Of a stretch of DNA of 64,000 nucleotides, positions 35,006 through 44,213 are shown piece by piece; the first letter of the stretch is position 1, and the number at the start of each line of letters is the position of its first letter. Below the pieces are notes generated by a model. The model did no database searches. It saw only the letters and a program-made list of their open reading frames with translations, and was not told the origin of the DNA. The position numbers were made by a program, and so were the translations under genes. The stretch is from Leptospira kobayashii (lineage in GTDB: Bacteria > Spirochaetota > Leptospiria > Leptospirales > Leptospiraceae), in NCBI RefSeq assembly GCF_003114835.2, contig NZ_AP025029.1, forward strand, positions 1 through 64,000, read 5' to 3'.

Positions 35006-36049
35006 TCAAAACAGGAACATTGCGTCTCCATAAGAATAAAATCGGAAATTTCTTTCCAAAGCATAACGATAAGATCGCATAACTAAATTGTTTCCTCCAA
35101 AACAATTAACAAGTAAGAGCAAGCTGGATTTCGGAAGATGAAAATTTGTGACAAGTCCTTGGGAAGAATGGATTTGATCTCCCGGTGACAAAAATATGTC
35201 AGTTTCTCCTTTTCCTGCCTTATATATTTGAGACTTAAAATCAAAAACAGATTCCAATACCCTAAGTGTGGTAGTTCCAATAGAGATCACTCTTCTTTTT
35301 TCTGCTCGAGCTTCATTCAAAATTTTTGCTGTCGCTTCGGACAATTCGTACGATTCCGTGTGTAATTTTTTTTTAAGCAATTGTTCTTCCTGCAAAGGTT
35401 GAAAGGTTCCGTAACCGATTTGTAAAATTATGGGGACAAAAATAATTCCTTTCACTTCCAACATCTGACGAAGTTTTTCCGAGAAATGCAAACCCGCAGT
35501 AGGTGCCGCAACTGAACCGGGATTAGTTGCAAAAATGGTTTGATAACGATCCTCATCCGATTTCTCCGCTTTTCTTTTCAAATATGGAGGAATAGGAATA
35601 TTTCCCCACTGGGAAAAATCGGAGTCATCCAGGGATTTGTCCGCAACTAAAATGGAAAGATCTGCGGAATCGCCCTGGTATCGGAATCGGATATCCTCAT
35701 AACCTTCGGGGTGAAGGGCATCACCTAACTTTAATTTCTTTCTATTTTTTAAAATGCAAATCCATTCTTTGGAGTCAGGATCTCTGGTTTCCAAAAAGAC
35801 GGACTCATGTATACGGCCGGATCGGGCAGAAAGATAAACTCTTCTTTTGGAAACTTTGGTTTCGTTATAAACCAAAACATCTCCTTCTATAAAATAATCC
35901 GCGATTTCTTTAAATCGGGAATGTTCTGTAATCGTATCCTTTTCCCTGTTCAAAACGAGAAGCCGGGACTCATCCCTATTCTCTGCGGGGTACTTCGCAA
36001 TCTGCGATTCAGGCAAAAGGAAGTCATAGTCTTTGAGAAATTCATCCAT
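35006..36049 (-). CDS. queA: S-adenosylmethionine:tRNA ribosyltransferase-isomerase QueA
   Basis: Transfers the ribosyl part of SAM to preQ1 in tRNA, making epoxyqueuosine in the queuosine pathway. At 347 aa it has the family length. Recognisable blocks are DFLLPESQIAKYPAENRDESRLL at the N-terminus, PPYLKR, TAGLHFS and IGTTTLRVLES. Later comes LVTNFHLPKSSLL and the C-terminal YRFYSYGDAM type of ending (FRFYSYGDAMFLF). It is encoded alone, divergent from the glycosylation operon. No other queuosine gene is in the window. Confidence 0.96.
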   Translation of the reverse strand: MDEFLKDYDFLLPESQIAKYPAENRDESRLLVLNREKDTITEHSRFKEIADYFIEGDVLVYNETKVSKRRVYLSARSGRIHESVFLETRDPDSKEWICILKNRKKLKLGDALHPEGYEDIRFRYQGDSADLSILVADKSLDDSDFSQWGNIPIPPYLKRKAEKSDEDRYQTIFATNPGSVAAPTAGLHFSEKLRQMLEVKGIIFVPIILQIGYGTFQPLQEEQLLKKKLHTESYELSEATAKILNEARAEKRRVISIGTTTLRVLESVFDFKSQIYKAGKGETDIFLSPGDQIHSSQGLVTNFHLPKSSLLLLVNCFGGNNLVMRSYRYALERNFRFYSYGDAMFLF

Positions 36050-36110
36050 AAATATAGGGAAAGGAAAACCTTGCTAGAATAAAGATTTGCTTAAACTTGG
36101 TTGGAAAACC

Positions 36111-37400
36111 ATGTTGAAGACAGTCTGGAACTCCGAAGCCATTGGGAAATTTGTTTTTATAAGTTTTCTATTATTTTTCCTAATCAGCGGTGTTACCCGT
36201 AACAAACAAAAATCGGATTTTCTGGATTATTACCACGCAAGCCAAAGATGGGGAACTGGCGAAAACCTATATAAATTCGATACCATTACCAAACTGACGG
36301 AAAAATTAAAAGATTGGCAGGAAATTTTTTTGCCGGAGAACGCGGCACTTTTGGATTCGCTGCAAAACCAAACGGGGACTTATATCTACCCTCCTCTTTT
36401 TTCCTTTCTACTGATCCCTTTCGGAAAATTGGATCCATCGTTTGCTTCCGGGCTTCATTCCATTCTGAATTGGTTCTGTCTCGTAGGGATATTTTACATT
36501 CTCTCCAAAATTCGATTTTTTGAAAATCAATCGAAAATCAGTCCATGGATATATGTTCTGACAATTTTAGCTAACTTTCGTTATCTGGAGAGTCATGTTC
36601 AAAACAACCAGGTGGGATTACTACTTATTTTCCTGGTTTTATCGGCACTGGTAAGTAAAAACGATCTGTTGTCAGGGGTATTACTTGCACTTGCAACAGT
36701 GATCAAGGTAACTCCCATCGTTTTTATAGTGATCTTTATCTATGAAAAAAGATTCAAAGCCGTTCTGTATTTTTTAGCGGGACTTATTTTCTGGAATGCG
36801 ATTCCCCTTCTCTACCGTTTCGATTATACGATCGTAATGACAAAGGAATGGTTCACACAAGTTTTGGGCCAAGCACTCTCAAATCCTCTGGCAAGATCTT
36901 GGAAAAACAACCAAAGTCTGTCTTCCACTTTGGCAAAATATTTTTATCACGGTGCCGATTTTGTCAACCAACCTCTCTATAGACTCCCCTTTGTGGATCT
37001 ATCTTTAAATACGATCAAATGGATACAAAACGGAATCATTGTCCTATTCGGATTACCAATATTGTACTTATTGAAAAAACCGAACTTAAAGTGGCACTTA
37101 ACTTCGCTTTTGTTTTTAGCATCCTGTTTGTTCAGCGGAATCAGTTGGGTTCATAGTTTCGTGATTTGTATCTTTCCCATTTATTTTTTGATTTTGCATA
37201 AAGAGAATCATAAGTGGACTAGAGCGGAAAAAAATTGGTTTTTGATTACAATTGCGCTTGTACTTCTCACTCACAGATCCTTTGTGGGAGGACTCGTGGA
37301 AAATATATTTCTGATGTATTCCATTCTATTCTACTTAGGCGCAAGCCTTTATCTCTTTATCATATCCGTATCATTAAGGAATTATGAATCTAGGAATTGA
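36111..37400 (+). CDS. GT87-like (DUF2029) polyprenol-phosphate-dependent glycosyltransferase
   Basis: About 429 residues with around ten transmembrane helices. An early loop is acidic (KSDFLDYYHASQRWGTGENLY), and NNQVGLLLIFLVLSALV and LALATVIKVTPIVF are the central landmarks of the GT87 mannosyltransferase family, which uses polyprenyl-phosphate sugars. ATG 36111 follows GGAAA; a TTG at 36087 is less likely. It opens the seven-gene operon, and the next gene overlaps its 3' end by 17 nt. The precise sugar and acceptor cannot be read from sequence. Confidence 0.85.
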   Translation: MLKTVWNSEAIGKFVFISFLLFFLISGVTRNKQKSDFLDYYHASQRWGTGENLYKFDTITKLTEKLKDWQEIFLPENAALLDSLQNQTGTYIYPPLFSFLLIPFGKLDPSFASGLHSILNWFCLVGIFYILSKIRFFENQSKISPWIYVLTILANFRYLESHVQNNQVGLLLIFLVLSALVSKNDLLSGVLLALATVIKVTPIVFIVIFIYEKRFKAVLYFLAGLIFWNAIPLLYRFDYTIVMTKEWFTQVLGQALSNPLARSWKNNQSLSSTLAKYFYHGADFVNQPLYRLPFVDLSLNTIKWIQNGIIVLFGLPILYLLKKPNLKWHLTSLLFLASCLFSGISWVHSFVICIFPIYFLILHKENHKWTRAEKNWFLITIALVLLTHRSFVGGLVENIFLMYSILFYLGASLYLFIISVSLRNYESRN

Positions 37401-38472
37401 TGCAAGGCCTCTTGCTTACGGAATCACCGGCAACTCCCGCTATTTAGCGGAAGTTTTGCGGATCATTATAAAAAGAAATTCCAAAGTCCATTTTTATCTT
37501 TTTTCCAATAAACCGATCCATCCTGTTTTCAATGATATTTTAGATTTGCCGAACGTAAAAACCATCTATGAATCCAAGTCGTATCCAGGGCCGATTTACC
37601 TGAATTTTATATTACCGAAGCGAATAGCGGAACAAAATATCAATCGGTTTTGGGGAACATTGCAAATGTTGCCTATACGCAAGCTTCCCATCCCCAGCTT
37701 TGTAAATTATCACGATTTGAATTTTATTTCCGCACCGGAAACGATGGCAAAGTGGAATTTCTGGCAACACAAACTGCTTTCCCAATATACTTTAAAGAAT
37801 GCCGACAAAATCTTTTGTTTGTCGAAAAATACGAAAAACGAAATCTCAGCTTATATGCCAGAGGCTACTAACAAGTGTTTGGTGGTATATCCCGGAGTTT
37901 CCAAACGGAATTTCAAAAAGACAAAGGGGATTTTCCCGAAATCCTTTTTTCTAACGGTGGGGACTCTCGAACCGCGGAAAAACATAAAACGACTGATAGA
38001 CGCTTTCCGAAAGTTCAAAGAAACAAACCCGAAGGACGGACATTCTTTATTGGTTCTCGGCAGAAAAGGTTGGGGAGAGGAAGGAGACAAACTCTTTCAA
38101 ACACTCACCGACGGCTCTTTGGAAAAATACAGAATTCAATTTATGGAAAATCCGAATGATGACGTGCTTGGACAAGCAATAAACGAATGTGAGGCGTTCT
38201 TTTTCCCTTCCCACCATGAGGGCTTCGGACTGCCTCTTTTGGAAGCGATGATTGAAGACAAACGTTGCGCTGCATCGGATATCCCTGTTTTTCGCGAGAT
38301 TCTTTCCGACTCCTCCGACTTATATGTGCCGTCCTCTTCCTTGGAAGGTTGGACAAATGCATTTCAATTGTTTTCCCATCTTAAAACAAAAACCAGATCA
38401 CCAAAATTTTCCAAAACAAAATGGTCTTGGGATCATACCGCCAAATTACTAGAAGAGGTTTTATTAAAATGA
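37384..38472 (+). CDS. GT4-family glycosyltransferase
   Basis: A 362-residue cytoplasmic GT-B enzyme. The opening NLGIDARPLAYGITGNSRYLAE is typical of mannosyltransferase-like GT4 enzymes. The donor-site E-x7-E motif is visible in EAFFFPSHHEGFGLPLLEAMIE, and FFLTVGTLEPRKNIKRLIDAF is the start of the C-terminal Rossmann domain. Start ATG lies inside the preceding gene, and its stop overlaps the next gene by 4 nt (ATGA), so translation is coupled. It probably extends the glycan on the cytoplasmic side. Confidence 0.93.
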   Translation: MNLGIDARPLAYGITGNSRYLAEVLRIIIKRNSKVHFYLFSNKPIHPVFNDILDLPNVKTIYESKSYPGPIYLNFILPKRIAEQNINRFWGTLQMLPIRKLPIPSFVNYHDLNFISAPETMAKWNFWQHKLLSQYTLKNADKIFCLSKNTKNEISAYMPEATNKCLVVYPGVSKRNFKKTKGIFPKSFFLTVGTLEPRKNIKRLIDAFRKFKETNPKDGHSLLVLGRKGWGEEGDKLFQTLTDGSLEKYRIQFMENPNDDVLGQAINECEAFFFPSHHEGFGLPLLEAMIEDKRCAASDIPVFREILSDSSDLYVPSSSLEGWTNAFQLFSHLKTKTRSPKFSKTKWSWDHTAKLLEEVLLK

Positions 38473-39062
38473 AATATAAATTGAAAAGACTGAAATTCAA
38501 AATCAGCGAATATTTGATCCGAAAACAAAATCGTTATTTCGGAACCGCAATATATGAAGAAATAAATTCAAATCCGGCTCCTAACATTCTGATCTTAGCC
38601 TGCGCAGGCATCTTTCTGTATTTTTTCGCAAAGAATGTACACTATCTGAATGATTTTTTGTATTGGTTCGTAGGACTTCTGGAGATTACAAAAATTTTGA
38701 AGATCGGGTTTTTAGATAATGTGAAATATTATCAATACTTATCCGTTTTTGTTTTTTTCTATCTTTCTCTTTCCCTTCTTTGGGATTTGGGTGTTCTACT
38801 TTCCCGCTGGAACGTACGTTTGGTGCTTGTGAAAGACGAAGTATGGATGATTCAAAATTCAGGATTCGGAAAAAAACTGATCAAATTCACTACCAAGTCG
38901 GAGAATCTGAGCTTGGAATGGAATCACTCGGGGCTTCTTAACATTCTAGGGCTCAATCGAATCGTTTGGAAAAAAGACGGACAGACTTTAGGATATTCTC
39001 CTTATTTCTTTCCTTACGGGAAAAACAAACAAATCCTGGATCAAATTTTGAAAAGAGCCTAG
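38469..39062 (+). CDS. membrane protein of unknown function in glycan operon
   Basis: A 197-residue protein with a basic N-terminus (KYKLKRLKFKISEYLIRKQ), about three transmembrane helices between ~40 and 130 (NILILACAGIFLYFFAK; FVFFYLSLSLLWDLGVLLSRW), and a soluble C-terminal part of about 65 residues that ends in a Lys/Arg tail. I recognise no family. ATG 38469 overlaps the previous stop by 4 nt and has AAGAGG upstream; an earlier start at 38421 would overlap the GT4 gene by 50 nt. Confidence 0.75.
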   Translation: MKYKLKRLKFKISEYLIRKQNRYFGTAIYEEINSNPAPNILILACAGIFLYFFAKNVHYLNDFLYWFVGLLEITKILKIGFLDNVKYYQYLSVFVFFYLSLSLLWDLGVLLSRWNVRLVLVKDEVWMIQNSGFGKKLIKFTTKSENLSLEWNHSGLLNILGLNRIVWKKDGQTLGYSPYFFPYGKNKQILDQILKRA

Positions 39063-39098
39063 ACCCGAATTTGAATTTTAAAACCGGAACAGAACATT

Positions 39099-40385
<1,287 letters not shown>

Positions 40386-40391
40386 ACATCA

Positions 40392-41888
40392 ATGTTATTT
40401 AATTCTTTTGAATTTTTAATTTTTTTCCCAATAACAATCATTATAGGAAATCTGTTGAAAAACCGATGGCAAAGGTTGTTTTTTCTACTTGCGAGCTATT
40501 ATTTCTATATGGCTTGGCAACCAAGCTCCATCAAATGCGATGCCCGCGAAACTACAGGCATTGGATACTGGGTTGATACCCTTTTCTGCGATTACAAGAT
40601 CAACGCCTATGTATCCATTTTGCTTTTTTCGACCGTAGTGGATTACTTTGCCGCGAGATTGATTGAACGATCAGAAGCCGGAAATTTTAAAAGAAAGATC
40701 TATCTGATCATCTCTCTTTTGGTAAACCTGGGAACTTTGGGTTTTTTCAAATACACAAACTTCTTACTCGGCCTACTGAATGATATCAATGTTTGGAATG
40801 ATTTTCGATTTGAAAATCAAGACATCATTCTGCCCGTTGGGATTTCCTTTTATACATTCCAATCCATGAGCTATACCATAGATGTATTCAATGGAAAAAC
40901 GGAAGCGAGAAAATCCTTTTTGGATTTTTCACTTTATGTTGCTTTTTTTCCTCAATTGGTTGCAGGTCCCATCGTTCGTGCGGAAACATTTTTCCGGGAT
41001 TTGGATCACAGACTTACGGTTTATAAAGCCAATATCGAAGAAGCATTTTGTCTGATTCTGATCGGGCTCACCCGCAAGATCGTATTTGCAGATAACTTGG
41101 CTAAGGTGGTGGATTCCACTTTCAGTAACTACGCGAATTTGAATCCGATCGAAATTTGGACGGGAGCACTTGCTTTCGGTTGGCAGATCTATTTTGATTT
41201 TGCAGGTTACACGGATATTGCAATCGGTGTGGCAAGATTATTCGGATTCCAATTCAATCCCAATTTCAACTTTCCCATGTCTTGCAGGAATATTGCGGAT
41301 CATTGGTCGAAATGGCATATCTCCTTTTCCACTTGGATTCGGGATTATATCTATATACCTTTGGGAGGATCAAGAGGCTCCGTATATACTTACATTCGCA
41401 ACATTATGATTACATGGTTATTTGCGGGACTTTGGCACGGAGCAGCTTATCACTATGTGGCATGGGGAGTCTGGCAAGGTGTAATGTTACTCGGACATAA
41501 GTTTTACAGCGGAACCGGTGTTGCTCTTACCTTAAATGAAAAGGGAGGAAGAACTTACGACATATTCGCACGAGTATTTACTATGTTCTGTTTGGCGTTC
41601 GGATTTATCATGTTCCGCGCCGAATCCATGGAAAAAGCAGTAAGTATGATGAAGAGCTTAGTGTTCCTTCAAAACTCAGGACAACCGCTATGGCGTTGGG
41701 ACAATTACCATTATGGTATTTTACTTTTGATATGTTTCATTGCAAGTTACGTATTCTCCAAAAGACAGATTCCATCTATCTTAAAAGGCAATCCGTTTAA
41801 ATTCACCGCATTCGTAGTCGTTAATATATATCTACTCTTATTATTCGGAGTCACCGAGAGTCAAAATTTCTTGTACTTTCAATTTTAA
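40392..41888 (+). CDS. MBOAT-family O-acyltransferase (AlgI-like)
   Basis: 498 residues with about ten transmembrane helices. It has the MBOAT landmarks of AlgI/DltB-type enzymes: PVGISFYTFQSMSYTIDVFNG, FFPQLVAGPIVRAE, YFDFAGYTDIAIG and the catalytic-His region LWHGAAYHYVAWG. Such proteins move acyl groups from the cytoplasm to a periplasmic SGNH partner for O-acylation of a polysaccharide. A Cys-containing insertion (CDARETTGIGYWVDTLFCD) near residue 50 is unusual. AGGTAA lies 6 nt before the ATG. The SGNH gene follows at 5 bp. Confidence 0.93.
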   Translation: MLFNSFEFLIFFPITIIIGNLLKNRWQRLFFLLASYYFYMAWQPSSIKCDARETTGIGYWVDTLFCDYKINAYVSILLFSTVVDYFAARLIERSEAGNFKRKIYLIISLLVNLGTLGFFKYTNFLLGLLNDINVWNDFRFENQDIILPVGISFYTFQSMSYTIDVFNGKTEARKSFLDFSLYVAFFPQLVAGPIVRAETFFRDLDHRLTVYKANIEEAFCLILIGLTRKIVFADNLAKVVDSTFSNYANLNPIEIWTGALAFGWQIYFDFAGYTDIAIGVARLFGFQFNPNFNFPMSCRNIADHWSKWHISFSTWIRDYIYIPLGGSRGSVYTYIRNIMITWLFAGLWHGAAYHYVAWGVWQGVMLLGHKFYSGTGVALTLNEKGGRTYDIFARVFTMFCLAFGFIMFRAESMEKAVSMMKSLVFLQNSGQPLWRWDNYHYGILLLICFIASYVFSKRQIPSILKGNPFKFTAFVVVNIYLLLLFGVTESQNFLYFQF

Positions 41889-41893
41889 AACTT

Positions 41894-43039
41894 ATGAATC
41901 TAAAAGAACTAAAAGCATTTCTCATTGATAAACGACTTCTTCTGGCTCTAGGAATCCTCCTATTTATTGAGATTCTGTTCCAAATCGGTGTTTATAAACC
42001 TTTGTTGAAAAAAAACTCCTACGCCGCAAATATCAATCGTGTCACAGAACACGTATTAAATAATAAAGAAGTTTTGGATCCGGATATTCTGATCGTAGGC
42101 ACATCGGTTGCATTCGAAGGTTTAAGTGTACGAATTTTAAACGAACAACTGAAAGAAAACGGTTGGAAGGTTCAATCCATTGCCATCCGTGGCTCTGAAC
42201 TTGTTGTCCAACACCGTATCTTGGAAAAATATCTGGATGAATTTAAAAACGTAAAATACGTGCTTCATATTTTGGAACCGGGTATGGCATGGGTGGATAG
42301 AACGGAAACGATCGATCCGACTCTCGCGATGTTATCCGAGCTCGGAAATTTTCGAGCCATATCTTTGATCAAAGAATTTGAATATACTCCCGATAGATCC
42401 AGTTATGTTTATTTGGCATTCAAGTCTGTTGCTTATAGAAAAGATCTGGGAGATCTATTTATTAATTTCAATGAAAGAATCAAAGCCATCTCTCGTAGAA
42501 ATAAAAATCCGAATCTAAATCCTTGGGATTACGAAAATGTAACCGCCGAATCTCTCGGACCTTATCAAATCAACAGTATAGAAGACTGCCTTGCAAAGAC
42601 AAAACCGGATTCCTCTTTTCCTCTTCCCAAAGAATCCAATCCGGATCACAAAAGAATGATCTTTGAAACGTGTACCGTTGCAAATTCAGTTCCGAAATCT
42701 TCTGAAGAAACAGAAAGCACAAAACGTTACTTTCGAAGATTGCAAAAAATGTATGAATTAATCGCCAAAAAAAATATCCATATCATCGACATCTTTGCTC
42801 CCTATTCCAACGCAATCCGAGCTCTCAATGAAACAGGAAGGATGACTGTTTGGGAGAATGGACTTAATTCTGCACTTTCCCCTTATCAAAAATTGGATCA
42901 AATCGATATGCAAGACAGTTTGGGAACCGGAGATAATGGGAAATATTGTTTTGATTTGATTCATTTGAACCGCTTGGGAATGGAAAGTTTTTCTATTGCG
43001 CTTAGCAAAAAATTGGCGGGCCGTCTTGGAAAAAAATGA
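41894..43039 (+). CDS. membrane-anchored SGNH-type acyltransferase/esterase partner of MBOAT
   Basis: 381 residues: one N-terminal transmembrane helix (LLLALGILLFIEILFQIGVY), then a periplasmic SGNH-like domain. The nucleophile block is ILIVGTSVAFEGLS (Ser ~68), and the C-terminal DLIHLNRLGMESFS supplies Asp and His. This is the arrangement of AlgX/AlgJ/DltD-like partners that complete O-acetylation or O-acylation begun by the upstream MBOAT protein. It probably decorates the glycan made by the earlier genes. The MazG-like gene starts within its 3' end. Confidence 0.85.
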   Translation: MNLKELKAFLIDKRLLLALGILLFIEILFQIGVYKPLLKKNSYAANINRVTEHVLNNKEVLDPDILIVGTSVAFEGLSVRILNEQLKENGWKVQSIAIRGSELVVQHRILEKYLDEFKNVKYVLHILEPGMAWVDRTETIDPTLAMLSELGNFRAISLIKEFEYTPDRSSYVYLAFKSVAYRKDLGDLFINFNERIKAISRRNKNPNLNPWDYENVTAESLGPYQINSIEDCLAKTKPDSSFPLPKESNPDHKRMIFETCTVANSVPKSSEETESTKRYFRRLQKMYELIAKKNIHIIDIFAPYSNAIRALNETGRMTVWENGLNSALSPYQKLDQIDMQDSLGTGDNGKYCFDLIHLNRLGMESFSIALSKKLAGRLGKK

Positions 43040-43382
43040 ACTAACATTAAACGAAATGCAAAAGACAGTTGATGTCTGGATTCAATCCATAGGAGTTCGT
43101 TATTTTTCCGAACTCACCAACTTAGCAGTATTAGTCGAAGAGGTCGGAGAGTTTTCAAGACTCATGGCTCGCACTTACGGAGACCAGTCTTTTAAAAAAG
43201 GAGAATCTAAAGATCAGATCCCTTCCGAAATGGGCGATATTTTATTTGTCCTTACCTGTCTTGCCAACCAGATGGGGCTCTCTTTGCAAGACTGCATCGA
43301 AAAAACGTTGGAGAAAAATACTCTTCGGGATGCAAACAGACATAAAGAAAATGAAAAGCTTCAATCTAAGGATAAGACATAA
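43026..43382 (+). CDS. MazG-like nucleotide pyrophosphohydrolase
   Basis: About 118 residues of the all-alpha NTP-PPase superfamily: LTLNEMQKTVDVWIQ opening helix, the metal-binding EEVGEFSRLMAR (ExxE), and SEMGDILFVLTCLANQMG (ExxD). Members hydrolyse nucleoside triphosphates to monophosphates, cleaning nucleotide pools. I chose TTG 43026 because homologues carry residues before LTLNEMQ and GGCGGG precedes it; ATG 43056 is the alternative. It overlaps the SGNH gene by 14 nt, and its stop lies inside the family 1 repeat. Confidence 0.85.
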   Translation: MEKNELTLNEMQKTVDVWIQSIGVRYFSELTNLAVLVEEVGEFSRLMARTYGDQSFKKGESKDQIPSEMGDILFVLTCLANQMGLSLQDCIEKTLEKNTLRDANRHKENEKLQSKDKT

Positions 43383-43537
43383 TTAAGTCGCGCGGGTGGT
43401 AAAAGCCCCCGCCCTGAGTCGGGTTGGGGGGTGTGGCTCGTGGGCTCGCAAAACAACCCCTATCACAATCCGTCCATTCCCTCCACTCTCATTTCCATCC
43501 TCAAAAAAATTTCTTAGAAAAAGTTCGCCTTTTTGCC
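43377..43537. repeat. intergenic repeat, family 1, copy A
   Basis: A sequence of about 160 bp nearly identical in plan to 50078-50240. Both begin ACATAATTAA, continue CGCGCGGG, then AGCCCCC-CCCTGA-TCGGG, a long identical block around GGGGGGTGTGGCTCG, and end AAGTTCGCCTTTTTGCC. It begins at the MazG-like stop codon and ends 9 bp before the convergent lipoprotein stop. Confidence 0.85.
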
Positions 43538-43545
43538 TCTCATCT

Positions 43546-44208
43546 TCATCTTTTTTCCATTTCCAAAACCACCGTACCGCTTTTTACAAGACCAAGTAAC
43601 TCGCGTTCTGTTGCAGTGAATTCTTTTTCCAAACAGCTAGTCGCAAAATCTCTGTTTACTTTTGGTAAAAATATGCTAGCGGAAATTTTTATTGCCGCAA
43701 AACCGATTTTGCCTCCTGGGGAGTCCATAAAAACCAACTCATCGTAAGTGGCCAATCTCTGCGAAGCTTGAGAAAGGGAAAATCCTGATGCTTCACAAGA
43801 ATCAACCGTTTGATAATTAGTTATATTTTTTATATTAGTCTCTTCCGCTTGTGTAGTCGGTTTCAAAAACATCAAACCCGATTGCAAAATACTTTCTTGG
43901 CAGTCGGGAGTACGATCTGAAATTTTTTTCGTTTCATTTAATTGGAATGTCACTTCTGATTGAGTCACCAGAGACTGATTGATATTGCAAATACCTCTCG
44001 GCTTTCTACTGCAAGTAGACACATCAACTGACGATTGTTTAGTTACTTTAACGCAGTTCCCTTCCGAGCGAAAAGCGGATATAAGAATTAGAAATTGAGT
44101 CTGGTTTTGATTTCTCTCTTTTTGTTTAGCTTTCCCCTCCTCACCGCAATGGAATAAAGAAACGGATAAAACAAAAATTAAAAAATAAAAACGGCAACTT
44201 TGTGGCAT
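43546..44208 (-). CDS. Cys-rich lipoprotein downstream of TonB-dependent receptor
   Basis: A 220-residue lipoprotein. The signal ends in SVSLFHCGEE (lipobox Cys). The mature protein has several cysteines (GNCVKVTKQ, VSTCSRKPRGICNIN, RTPDCQES, VDSCEASG, TSCLEKEF) that could form disulfides. No family recognised. Its start lies 5 nt after the TonB-dependent receptor stop, so it belongs to the same transcript and may be a surface accessory of that receptor, as in many receptor-lipoprotein pairs. This is inference. Confidence 0.8.
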   Translation of the reverse strand: MPQSCRFYFLIFVLSVSLFHCGEEGKAKQKERNQNQTQFLILISAFRSEGNCVKVTKQSSVDVSTCSRKPRGICNINQSLVTQSEVTFQLNETKKISDRTPDCQESILQSGLMFLKPTTQAEETNIKNITNYQTVDSCEASGFSLSQASQRLATYDELVFMDSPGGKIGFAAIKISASIFLPKVNRDFATSCLEKEFTATERELLGLVKSGTVVLEMEKR

Positions 44209-44213
44209 TCGAT